A stretch of 8,841 bases of DNA from an uncultured Paraglaciecola sp. (GTDB taxonomy: Bacteria; Pseudomonadota; Gammaproteobacteria; Enterobacterales; Alteromonadaceae), in assembly GCA_905479025.1 (NCBI GenBank), contig CAJQKX010000301.1:1-8841 (forward strand), given 5' to 3'. How positions within the stretch are numbered: position 1 is the first letter of the stretch; each line of letters starts with the position of its first letter. Below are positions 1 to 6,971 of the stretch, piece after piece. The notes beneath the pieces were generated by a model. It did no database searches. It saw nothing but the letters and a program-made list of their open reading frames with translations, and had not been told where the DNA came from. A program made the position numbers and the translations under genes.

Positions 1-58
1 AAACTGACGCAGTAGAGTTAAAAACAGTTGAGGCCAACAAAAAAAACCAACCCGTCAT
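1..58 (-). CDS. 5' end of a small membrane protein, probably SMR/EamA-like transporter (partial)
   Basis: The minus strand has an ATG at 58-56 that overlaps the TGA stop of the preceding oxidoreductase gene in an ATGA arrangement, the usual sign of translational coupling. It stays open to the window edge and gives 19 residues, MTGWFFLLASTVFNSTASV. The peptide is strongly hydrophobic, with aromatic and Leu residues followed by a polar Asn and small residues. This resembles the first helix of small multidrug resistance (SMR) or EamA-type proteins, including ArnE/ArnF-like undecaprenyl-phosphate-sugar flippases. A flippase would fit the nearby polyprenyl-phosphate glycosyltransferase and GT-C genes. 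Codons 5-7 hold a run of eight T. The family call rests on 19 residues and context only; another membrane protein such as a GtrA-like flippase is possible. Confidence 0.6.
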   Translation of the reverse strand, partial: MTGWFFLLASTVFNSTASV

Positions 59-1344
59 GATAAATCCACTTCTATGATATCAATTGCTTCTTTAGCTATT
101 TTGATCGAGTTTGATAGCCCTCTATCCCAAGGATAAAATTGACTCCAATCATTAATATATAGATTATTGATCGTAGACTTTATAGGAACAATTCGTTTGC
201 CGAAATCTGTAAATGTAATATTTTGCGCGTAAGGAGATTTGAAAACAAAGGCTTTTGACACCCATGATTCATCAAAGTCCGGATTTATCTTCTTGAGGTT
301 GGAATAAACCTTCTCTAAGAACGCATCTTCTCCCATATTGTAGTGCTCATGAGACGTAGACACATAATCAGGAACATAAACAATATTACACCCGTCTGCT
401 TTATAATCTGGATTCAAGAGCGTATAGTCGATCACGCCTACAAAAGGAATGTCTTTAGATATTACGTTGAGCCACATAAAATCAGAAAACTGTTGCTTCA
501 TAAGGAGTACTGCACAAACAACCCCCATCCATTCTTTTTCTTCGATTAATTCCTTTTCCTCTCCATTGAATTCACATAATTTATTTAAGACTGGAGTTGG
601 AACAGTTGTGAGAACGCAATCTGCCTCAATAAATGACCCATCGCTTAGCTTAACACCCGTCACTTTATTGTCAGACTGCTCTATTGAACTTACTTCTGTT
701 TCTAAAAGTGTTTTCCCATTTTTTCTAAGAAATTCTTTCTCTAGAATATTTATACAACCATTAAGACCGCCTTTTATATACGCTATTTTCTCGGTCTGAA
801 TCTTTAATCTACTCCACAAAAAGGGCGCCGGAATTTGATCCTGGAACTCTTTGAATTTTAAATCAAAAAGTGGCTTCCAAAGAACATTATAGGTCTTCAC
901 ATCACACATTTTTATTAAGAATTCTTTTGATGTTAAGTGGTCAATGTTCTCCCACTTAATAAAATGCCTCGTTAACAAAACCATAAGACCAAGTTTAATT
1001 CTCGACAAAAATGGTATTTTTGAAAACTTCAAAAGATCAAGCGGCTTTTCCATTGGGTGGAACTTATCTTCAATGAAAGTGCCTCTCTTGACTTCACTCC
1101 AAGTAATCTTATCGTCCAAGCCAAGCTCTTTGAGCAATTCAAAAATGAAGGGTGTCTCAGGTCCGTAATAATGATAAAACTTTTCAATATAGGCATCTTT
1201 ATACGAAACGGAACGAGCCAATCCTCCTACTTCCTTACTTTTATCTATTATTAAAATTTCATCAAATCTATCTTGAAGCTTGTATCCAGAATATAAACCT
1301 CCAATACCGGCCCCAATAATTATTAATCTACTAGTTTTTTTCAT
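55..1344 (-). CDS. FAD-dependent oxidoreductase, amine-oxidase/protoporphyrinogen-oxidase fold
   Basis: Predicted soluble flavoprotein of 429 residues. The N-terminus carries a Rossmann dinucleotide-binding motif, GAGIGG at residues 11-16. An acidic residue follows at the end of the second strand (D34), then the GG doublet at 40-41 typical of the NAD_binding_8/Amino_oxidase family. A C-terminal segment around 397-410 (NLYINDWSQF, then DRG) matches the place where these proteins close over the flavin. Relatives in polysaccharide clusters are usually annotated only as NAD(P)/FAD-dependent oxidoreductases, some as UDP-galactopyranose-mutase-like; the substrate is unknown. Here it probably oxidises or rearranges a nucleotide- or lipid-linked sugar. 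The ATG at 1344 is preferred because it sits just before the Rossmann strand and overlaps the upstream gene by 14 bases. A TTG at 1365 would add seven residues and has AAGG a few bases upstream, so it cannot be excluded. An A7 tract follows the ATG directly. Confidence 0.85.
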   Translation of the reverse strand: MKKTSRLIIIGAGIGGLYSGYKLQDRFDEILIIDKSKEVGGLARSVSYKDAYIEKFYHYYGPETPFIFELLKELGLDDKITWSEVKRGTFIEDKFHPMEKPLDLLKFSKIPFLSRIKLGLMVLLTRHFIKWENIDHLTSKEFLIKMCDVKTYNVLWKPLFDLKFKEFQDQIPAPFLWSRLKIQTEKIAYIKGGLNGCINILEKEFLRKNGKTLLETEVSSIEQSDNKVTGVKLSDGSFIEADCVLTTVPTPVLNKLCEFNGEEKELIEEKEWMGVVCAVLLMKQQFSDFMWLNVISKDIPFVGVIDYTLLNPDYKADGCNIVYVPDYVSTSHEHYNMGEDAFLEKVYSNLKKINPDFDESWVSKAFVFKSPYAQNITFTDFGKRIVPIKSTINNLYINDWSQFYPWDRGLSNSIKIAKEAIDIIEVDLS

Positions 1345-2308
1345 GATGTGTTTGATACCAATCAATTGACCTTTTTAGCCCTTCAGTAAGGCCCGTTTTA
1401 ATTCTAAATCCCGTAAGCTTCTTTAGCTTTGTTGTATCTGGACATCTCCTTTTTACCGAACCAGACAATCCCTCCGCTGGAACCAAGGTTGTTTTAATAG
1501 ATAAAATATTTTGAATCATCCTAGTCAAATCCAAAATATTAACTTCCGCCTCTTGATCACCAATATGAACTATTTCGCTATTTGTTTTATCTGATGCAGC
1601 TACCTGATAAGACGCTTCTACGGCATCATCAACGTAGCAAAATGCTCTTGTTTCATCCGCACCGTAAACTGGAAACGGATTTTCACCACTTAGCAATCTT
1701 AAGATAATTTCAGGTACAGCGTGATTAAACCCCATTCTAGGGCCATAAATATTATGGTATCTAATGACACTTACATTTTTATCAAACTGCTTTCCAAATT
1801 GGATAACAAGATATTCAGAAACGAATTTACTTGAGGCATAGGAGAATCTTAAGTTGGTTGGCTGCGGAAAAACAACAGGGACATCTTCAGCAGTAGGAAC
1901 ATCCATTAAACCGTATTCTAACGCTCCGGCATAAACCTCAGATGTCGATGAAAAAACAAGCTTCCTAAACTTTATGTTTTCCAAAAATTTAAGGAAATTT
2001 ATAGTTATGAGTAGATTCGTTAAACACACTTCATAAGGGATTTCGTAAAAAAGTTTAGTTCCGTTTATAGCTGCTAGATGATAAACATAATCAAGCTCTT
2101 CGTCAATTTCGACTTGAACTGGCTTGGTTAGATCCACTTCATGAAAAGTAACGTTAGGTAAGTCAATTAAAGTTCTTAGATCTTCGTCTATAGTTTTCTT
2201 GGACTTATAAAGGCTATCAAGAATTATTACATTATCACCTTTTCCTGCATGGAATTGGGCTAGGCTATAACCTATAAAGCCACTTCCACCTGTAATCATT
2301 ATATTCAT
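1331..2308 (-). CDS. NAD-dependent epimerase/dehydratase, extended SDR family
   Basis: A 325-residue extended short-chain dehydrogenase, full length for nucleotide-sugar epimerases, dehydratases and decarboxylases. It has the NAD-binding motif GGSGFIG at residues 7-13, D31 at the end of the second strand (favouring NAD over NADP), the catalytic-site strand FSSTSEVY at 119-126, and the catalytic pair Y157/K161 in YASSK. The segment IRYHNIYGPRMG and a later PVYGADETRAFCYVDDA block are typical of the UDP-glucose 4-epimerase/UDP-glucuronate decarboxylase branch. The reaction cannot be fixed: 4-epimerase, 4-ketoreductase or decarboxylase are all possible on a nucleotide sugar in the cytoplasm. The ATG at 2308 is chosen because it directly precedes the first Rossmann strand and has a GAGA-like ribosome site; an ATG at 2320 would add four residues. 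Its 3' end overlaps the downstream flavoprotein gene, suggesting the two act on the same substrate. Confidence 0.9.
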   Translation of the reverse strand: MNIMITGGSGFIGYSLAQFHAGKGDNVIILDSLYKSKKTIDEDLRTLIDLPNVTFHEVDLTKPVQVEIDEELDYVYHLAAINGTKLFYEIPYEVCLTNLLITINFLKFLENIKFRKLVFSSTSEVYAGALEYGLMDVPTAEDVPVVFPQPTNLRFSYASSKFVSEYLVIQFGKQFDKNVSVIRYHNIYGPRMGFNHAVPEIILRLLSGENPFPVYGADETRAFCYVDDAVEASYQVAASDKTNSEIVHIGDQEAEVNILDLTRMIQNILSIKTTLVPAEGLSGSVKRRCPDTTKLKKLTGFRIKTGLTEGLKRSIDWYQTHHEKN

Positions 2309-2365
2309 AAAGCATCTCATTACTTTTAGTTAATCAAAGAACGTTAGCTTACATGATTTCAGAGG

Positions 2366-2380
2366 CATCATCCAATGATG
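2366..2380. repeat. Short perfect inverted repeat in the gap between two SDR genes
   Basis: CATCAT and ATGATG flank a three-base CCA spacer, giving a 6-bp stem inside the 102-base gap 2309-2410. The stem is AT-rich and no T-tract follows it on the minus strand, so it is not an intrinsic terminator. It may be fortuitous or a weak mRNA hairpin. Nothing else recognisable, including a coding sequence, is seen in the gap. Confidence 0.3.
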
Positions 2381-2727
2381 AACCTAGAATTCAATAAAGC
2401 ATAAATCGCATTACTTTATGCTCTTGAAAAATTTGTCCGCTATCTCTATTGATGATTCCAACTCGACTATTTCAGACAATTTTTTAGTCGAAATATCATA
2501 ACTAGATAACCCAGCGGTTTCAGAGCTGCCCCTAAAAGCGACATCAATGTTATATTTTTCAACAACATGTTTGATAGACACGCTTCCAGTGCCCGTCAAA
2601 TTAAATGTTTGATTGGACAAGTTATTACGCTCAAGAACAAAAAAAGCTTTGTGAATGTTTTCAATATCAATGACAGATAGTTTTGAATTTTTATCTATAT
2701 ATAGCTGATTTTGACTGAGATCGTAAT

Positions 2728-2739
2728 GGGCCCTTTTTT
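2728..2739 (-). other. Frameshift site: A6G3C3 homopolymer tract
   Basis: On the minus strand the tract reads GC then AAAAAAGGGCCC. Upstream codons are GCA AAA AAG GGC in the 5' frame, while the conserved downstream protein is read as AGG GCC CAT TAC. Joining the two needs one base fewer (or two more) in this tract. The three adjacent runs make the exact indel position unresolvable from this sequence alone. Confidence 0.8.
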
Positions 2740-3179
2740 GCAAGAGCTGATACGACTGAGCCAAGTCTCAAGACTAAACAATTTTCATGGTATTTTTCTA
2801 AAATATTCTCGGCCACAAATTTGTTATAACCATAATAATCAAGATCCCGCGGATTAATTATAGCGCTCTCCTGGTTGTTATCCGGACTTCTTTTATCGTC
2901 ATAAACATCCACCGATGAAAAATATATATATTTTTCAGATGCAAAGCATTTTAGTGACTTAATAAGAGAGTAAACTGATTTGTCGAAATCCCAAAATGGG
3001 TTTTTATTCGCTTTATATCTATAACTATTACCATTTGCATTTATAAAGAACTTTGAAGAGATGTTTTTTGAGCAATACAGATCAAAGTTTTGCGAGGTTA
3101 AAGATAAAACTTTTGCCCCACTGCTTGACAACTCAGATACAAAAGATGAGCCTACAAGGCCAGTCCCACCCATCACAAT

Positions 3180-3197
3180 ATAATCATAATCATAATC
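3180..3197 (-). repeat. Three tandem copies of the hexamer GATTAT at the 5' end of the broken SDR gene
   Basis: Codons 3-8 of the SDR gene are three perfect copies of GATTAT, encoding Asp-Tyr three times just before the first Rossmann strand. The unit is a multiple of three, so copy-number changes would preserve frame and only alter N-terminal length. Confidence 0.7.
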
Positions 3198-3984
3198 AGT
3201 CATCTTTAAGGAATCTTCTTCTAAAAAATTTATTTGGTAGCGAATAAACCCGATTATTAATCAAGATAATTGAAAACCATGGCAAATAAGCGATTAACGA
3301 TTTTACTAGAGGGAAATTAGTTACACCAAACTCTCGGTCAGTCCATTTAGTGGGTATTTCATAAAACCTATACCCCATAGCTTTAGCCTTCATTACTATT
3401 TCCAAGGTGACGCTGAAACTTACTTTACTTTTCAAGTCCAAGTTCTTTAGCATCTTTGTAGAGTACAACTTATAACTATTAGTTGGATCATTTATAACTA
3501 GTCCTCCAAAACTATATAGAAAGAAACTTGCAAGCTTAGGCAGTATTATTTTCAAATAATGCTTAAAGAAAACCCTATTGAAGTATGCTTTTGGCTTATT
3601 AAGTATCGCACTTCCACCAGCTGAAAATCTTGAGAAACTAATAACCTCAGCATTATTTGAACATTTTTTAATCACAGTTTCTATTTCCGATAAATCGTCA
3701 CATAAATCGGCCATCATCACTAATGTGTAGGTTTTAGAAGCCTCATTAAAACCAGTAATAAGTGCTCCCGAGGGGCCAGGATAAATGTTATTTTTTATAA
3801 CCTTAAGATTTCCAAATCTACCTTTAATCTTATCTAGTACAGCCAGTGTAGTATCTGAATCATTGTCATAAATAACAAGAATCTCTTTATCAAGACTTAT
3901 ATGGCTTTCAATCCGCTCTAAAGTAATTAGAATATTCTGAGGCTCATTGTACACCGGTACAATCACTGAAATACTTTCTGACAT
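3196..3984 (-). CDS. Family 2 glycosyltransferase, DPM1/ArnC-like (polyprenyl-phosphate sugar transferase)
   Basis: A 262-residue GT-A fold enzyme. It begins with the GT2 opening SVIVPVYNE (PVYNE at 10-14), then YDNDSDTT (39-46) in place of the usual DDGSxD. An acidic ADLCDD cluster at 92-97 is the DxD-equivalent metal/nucleotide site, followed by SRFSAGG (117-123), DPTNSYKLY (165-173) and IPTKWTDREFG then TNF (209-223). The last two blocks are hallmarks of the dolichyl-phosphate mannosyltransferase/ArnC/GtrB group, which moves a sugar from a nucleotide donor to polyprenyl phosphate on the cytoplasmic membrane face. There are no GtrB-like C-terminal double helices; a hydrophobic stretch near 226-243 may touch the membrane. 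The ATG lies one base after the methyltransferase stop (TAAGATG), and its 3' end overlaps the broken SDR gene. The role as lipid-donor charger is inferred from family and the neighbouring GT-C gene; the sugar is unknown. Confidence 0.87.
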   Translation of the reverse strand: MSESISVIVPVYNEPQNILITLERIESHISLDKEILVIYDNDSDTTLAVLDKIKGRFGNLKVIKNNIYPGPSGALITGFNEASKTYTLVMMADLCDDLSEIETVIKKCSNNAEVISFSRFSAGGSAILNKPKAYFNRVFFKHYLKIILPKLASFFLYSFGGLVINDPTNSYKLYSTKMLKNLDLKSKVSFSVTLEIVMKAKAMGYRFYEIPTKWTDREFGVTNFPLVKSLIAYLPWFSIILINNRVYSLPNKFFRRRFLKDD

Positions 3985-3985
3985 C

Positions 3986-5230
3986 TTATTGCTCTACATG
4001 TGGCGTTGGAAAAGGAATAATAAATCGACCACCTTCTTTTATGTAGTCTGAATTTGACAGAAAGAAATCTTTATAATTCCAAGCCAGCAACAACGCATAG
4101 TCAAAATTATTTTCAATGAATTCTTCATCTGAGATAACCTCGATATGGGAACCAGGAGTGTACTTCCCGATCTTCTTTTTATTATTTTCTGAGATCTTAC
4201 TTATTTGAGATTCGTCTAGTTCTAGGAAATTTAGTAGAGTATTTCCTTTTGCCGGAGCTCCAAAGCCACCAATGCTGCCACCATCAGCAATAATTTTATT
4301 GATCATGTCTAAAGTCTTACTTTTTATTTCAAAGACCCTGCTCGAGAAATCTTTATATTTATTTATTGAAGTAATGCCCCACCTTCTCTCATATTCGATC
4401 ATAGCCTGAACAGAGGTATTGACGTTAATTTTATTATCTATGTGTTTTATGTAAAATCTAACCGCAGGCCCTGAAGCTCCCATATCCAACTCTTCTACAT
4501 GAAAAACCTCAAGATCGTAATTTGCTAAATATGGTATTAAAGGATGGAGAGACAAATAACATAAGTGCTCATGATATATGACATCAAACATATTAGAGTC
4601 TAGCATCTTAGGCAAATAAGATAGTTCAACAACAAATATCCCGCTGTCTTTTATTAAGAGGGGTATACCCTCCATAAAACCATCCATATTATCTATGTGA
4701 GCAAAAACATTCGTTGCCGTGACAACGGCAGCGACACCATGATTTTCTACTATATTATTGGCTACCTCTTTGCCAAAGAAATCCTTGTAAACCTTATGCC
4801 CTTTTTCTGACGCAATTTCGCCAGCATTACTCGGCTCAACTCCAATCTTACATAGGCGATTATTATCATATGCATCTAAAGTTATTCCGTCATTACAACC
4901 GATATCGACAACAACGTCACCGTCAGTTATGTGATATTGAACAGATATATCAGATGTCATTTTTTCAAAATGTCTGACCAATGCCTTAGAAGATGAAGAC
5001 AAATAGTAATAATCATCAAATATATCTGAACCAGAAACGACATCTCTGAGCTGGACTAAGTGACAGTCATTGCACTTAGAAAGTTTTAACGGAAATGACT
5101 CTTCATTCTCAAAATCTTTCTCATCAATAAAGCTATTTGACGGAGCTTGATCACCTAAATTCAAAAATTCAACTAAATTTTTACTTTTACAGTATCGACA
5201 ATTATCTCTCGTATAAAAATTATTATTCAT
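3986..5230 (-). CDS. SAM-dependent sugar C-methyltransferase (TylC3/NovU/TcaB9-like)
   Basis: A 414-residue protein with the three-part layout of nucleotide-sugar C-methyltransferases. An N-terminal zinc module has CRYC (C11, C14) and CNDC (C53, C56). The SAM-binding core carries DIGCNDG at 109-115, then ATNVFAHID with H177 and the active-site block YHEHLCY at 218-224. A C-terminal domain has GGFGAPAKGNT at 321-331 and ends near PFPTPHV. In the structurally studied homologue TcaB9 the Tyr/His/Glu/His active site lies at nearly the same numbering, so this copy looks catalytically complete. The family adds a methyl group to carbon 3 (sometimes another carbon next to a keto group) of a 4-keto-deoxy sugar nucleotide, giving a branched sugar. 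The ATG at 5230 overlaps the GT-C gene's stop by 8 bases, with GGAGG nine bases upstream; a TTG at 5233 is an alternative. It implies a branched sugar in the glycan. Confidence 0.93.
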   Translation of the reverse strand: MNNNFYTRDNCRYCKSKNLVEFLNLGDQAPSNSFIDEKDFENEESFPLKLSKCNDCHLVQLRDVVSGSDIFDDYYYLSSSSKALVRHFEKMTSDISVQYHITDGDVVVDIGCNDGITLDAYDNNRLCKIGVEPSNAGEIASEKGHKVYKDFFGKEVANNIVENHGVAAVVTATNVFAHIDNMDGFMEGIPLLIKDSGIFVVELSYLPKMLDSNMFDVIYHEHLCYLSLHPLIPYLANYDLEVFHVEELDMGASGPAVRFYIKHIDNKINVNTSVQAMIEYERRWGITSINKYKDFSSRVFEIKSKTLDMINKIIADGGSIGGFGAPAKGNTLLNFLELDESQISKISENNKKKIGKYTPGSHIEVISDEEFIENNFDYALLLAWNYKDFFLSNSDYIKEGGRFIIPFPTPHVEQ

Positions 5231-6971
5231 CAAACATAACCTCCACTTTTGTGTAATTATCGCCGTTAAAGGGATTCATTAAAGCCTTAACTATTTTCCC
5301 GGGTCGCATAGAAGAAACTATGAGCTCTCTATCATTGTCCCAGTCAATTCCATTAATAACTCCAATCAATTTTTTGGAATAAGGCGAAGCATCGTTAGCA
5401 AAGAAGATCCACGCTTTTCCTGATCCAATATCAATCGTTCTTACCAATTTTAACTGACTAAATCTTTCGTCGGCCATTACTAAATATGAAAAATAGGCAG
5501 TATTACCCTTTATATCTTTGTTTTTTTCATCGATCTCTATTCTTGAATTTATGAAATCCATATCAAGACTGCTAAAATTGCCTTGATCATCATAACTAAG
5601 GGCATCCTTGTGAACAAAAGATATGAACATATCGGGTTCATAAGAAAAAATATAATCATTATCCAAGCCGTTTCTAGCTATGTGTGAGTCATGAAGCCCC
5701 CAGATGTCGACGAAGGTAAATTTCGAGAAATACGATATGGCGCCTGATTCGCCCCCAACTATTGAAATATTACTAGGATTTTGGACATTAAGCTCTGCCA
5801 GGGACTTACCTATCACTGGATCCATTACTCTCTCTGAGGAATAAGATATTAAATCTTTCAAGCCGGCCTTTCTGTCACTAGAGTACGTAGAGAAAATCAA
5901 AACAAAAACAAAAACGACTGATAGCGATTTGTTAACAAAATCTTTACTTAAAAATCTCTCCATCATAGTCTGAATGGGTATGTTAATCGTTATTAAATAA
6001 AGCGGGACTATGTAAGGGAACATAAATCTACCCCCTTGACCAACTGTAGGTATTATTCTCAAAATAAATAATAACTGAATATGCAAAGCTATGAACATCA
6101 ATAAATAAGCTTTTTTATTCCGGTTTTGTGAAAACGGGTACAACCCTAAAAATGCGACGCTACAGCCAAGAAAGAAAGTATTATAATTTTCTATAAAGTA
6201 GGAATAGCCTGATGTTGATATTAAAGTTACTGCAGTCTTGACATAAAAAGAATTAGGTAAGAGGCTTCCAAAATAAAGATACACGAGAGCTAAATATGTA
6301 AGCCCAGGAAGTATTAAAAAGATAAAAAACCTTTGGAAGAAAAAAACCGGTTCATTCCTATATCTATAAATTAAATACAAGGAAAGCAATCCGCAAAAAA
6401 TAACAGCTTCATAGCGGATTAACACAGTTATTAGGAATCCAAGGAATGTAGCTATAAGAAATCTTTTGTCATCGAGCGACAACAAAAAACTTACTACGCT
6501 GCATGTGAGGAATAAGAGAAAAAGCATAGTCTCCATGCCATTCACAGTATGAAAAAAAACAACGGGAGATAGGCAAAAGGCAGACGCTAAAAAAACAGAT
6601 GAAATGATGCTATGTCTCGAGTACTTAATTGAGTATCCAAACAAAATGATCAGCGATAAGCAAAAACAAGTTACACCAAAGTACTTGGATAGCTCAACTA
6701 AATTAATATCCGTAATCATCGCGACCCCAGCTAGGGAAAGTATCCAAGGGAAGGACGTAAAAGATTGCGAGGGCTCTAAATCAACAGCATTCCATCTAAC
6801 ACCTAGGCCATCTAATAAATTTGATACGACATGAAGGTATCTGTAACCATCATCGGGCATGTAGTTCCAATTAAGCGCACTCATGACAACAACCACATAG
6901 AGTGTCAAGGTTAACAACGCATAAGGCGTCGACTCAACCAACTTAAGCTTATGGCTCTTAATCAACATCAT
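5223..6971 (-). CDS. Polytopic GT-C-like membrane glycosyltransferase, AftB/GT89-like architecture
   Basis: A 582-residue membrane protein. Roughly ten or more hydrophobic segments fill residues 17-363 and a soluble tail runs from about 365 to 582. The first periplasmic loop has PDDGYRY (D40/D41), as expected for GT-C metal or acceptor chemistry, followed by DGLGVRWN. Further blocks are NGMETMLF (144-151), RYE (186-188), GSLLPNSFYVK (235-245), GGRFMFPYIVP (313-323) and, in the tail, DIWGLHDSHIAR (422-433). I recognise this order of blocks from AftB-type arabinofuranosyltransferases and their uncharacterised bacterial relatives, which use polyprenyl-phosphate sugars outside the cytoplasm. The donor here is probably made by the nearby GT2 enzyme; donor and acceptor are unknown. 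AGGAG five bases upstream fixes the start at ATG 6971 (or the adjacent ATG at 6968) rather than a TTG at 6992. The 3' end overlaps the methyltransferase start. It is the first gene of the packed block after a 266-base gap. Confidence 0.82.
   Translation of the reverse strand: MMLIKSHKLKLVESTPYALLTLTLYVVVVMSALNWNYMPDDGYRYLHVVSNLLDGLGVRWNAVDLEPSQSFTSFPWILSLAGVAMITDINLVELSKYFGVTCFCLSLIILFGYSIKYSRHSIISSVFLASAFCLSPVVFFHTVNGMETMLFLLFLTCSVVSFLLSLDDKRFLIATFLGFLITVLIRYEAVIFCGLLSLYLIYRYRNEPVFFFQRFFIFLILPGLTYLALVYLYFGSLLPNSFYVKTAVTLISTSGYSYFIENYNTFFLGCSVAFLGLYPFSQNRNKKAYLLMFIALHIQLLFILRIIPTVGQGGRFMFPYIVPLYLITINIPIQTMMERFLSKDFVNKSLSVVFVFVLIFSTYSSDRKAGLKDLISYSSERVMDPVIGKSLAELNVQNPSNISIVGGESGAISYFSKFTFVDIWGLHDSHIARNGLDNDYIFSYEPDMFISFVHKDALSYDDQGNFSSLDMDFINSRIEIDEKNKDIKGNTAYFSYLVMADERFSQLKLVRTIDIGSGKAWIFFANDASPYSKKLIGVINGIDWDNDRELIVSSMRPGKIVKALMNPFNGDNYTKVEVMFDE
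5240..5244 (-). promoter_or_regulatory. Ribosome binding site of the C-methyltransferase gene
   Basis: GGAGG on the minus strand lies nine bases before ATG 5230 and six before TTG 5233, inside the 3' end of the GT-C gene. ATG is favoured as the normal codon, but the spacing leaves TTG possible. Confidence 0.65.

Larger units (their letters stand above)
2411..3203 (-). pseudogene. Frameshifted short extended-SDR (NAD-dependent epimerase/dehydratase-like) gene
   Basis: Two overlapping reading frames together make one protein. The 5' frame starts at the ATG at 3203 and encodes the Rossmann motif GGTGLVG (residues 12-18), the strand YFSSVDVYDD (94-103) and the catalytic Y124/K128 in YGYNK. It runs to LRLGSVVSALAKK near residue 157, then drifts into a nonsense tail that ends at 2691. 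The 3' frame, one base further on, continues with HYDLSQNQLYID and a normal SDR substrate-domain end, stopping at 2411. The switch lies in an A6G3C3 tract (plus strand 2728-2739). Removing one base restores about 263 residues with a plausible KRAHYDL-like junction. The start overlaps the upstream glycosyltransferase stop by 8 bases. It was probably a sugar ketoreductase or epimerase. The lesion could be a true mutation, a phase-variable state or a sequencing error. Confidence 0.85.

Noticed and set aside
343..1254. Plus-strand open frames opposite the flavoprotein gene
   Set aside because: Short, low-complexity translations lying antisense to a well-supported gene, with no ribosome sites or family motifs.
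2366..2380. Intrinsic terminator after the broken SDR gene
   Set aside because: The stem is only six AT-rich base pairs and has no following T-tract.
2733..2740. GCA AAA AAG at the SDR frameshift, identical to the dnaX programmed -1 slippery site
   Set aside because: A -1 shift here leads to a TAG stop about a dozen codons later, not into the conserved downstream frame, which needs a +1 (or -2) change. The heptamer therefore does not explain the two frames.
6604..6834. Plus-strand open frame opposite the GT-C gene
   Set aside because: Antisense shadow of a gene with clear family motifs; no supporting signal.
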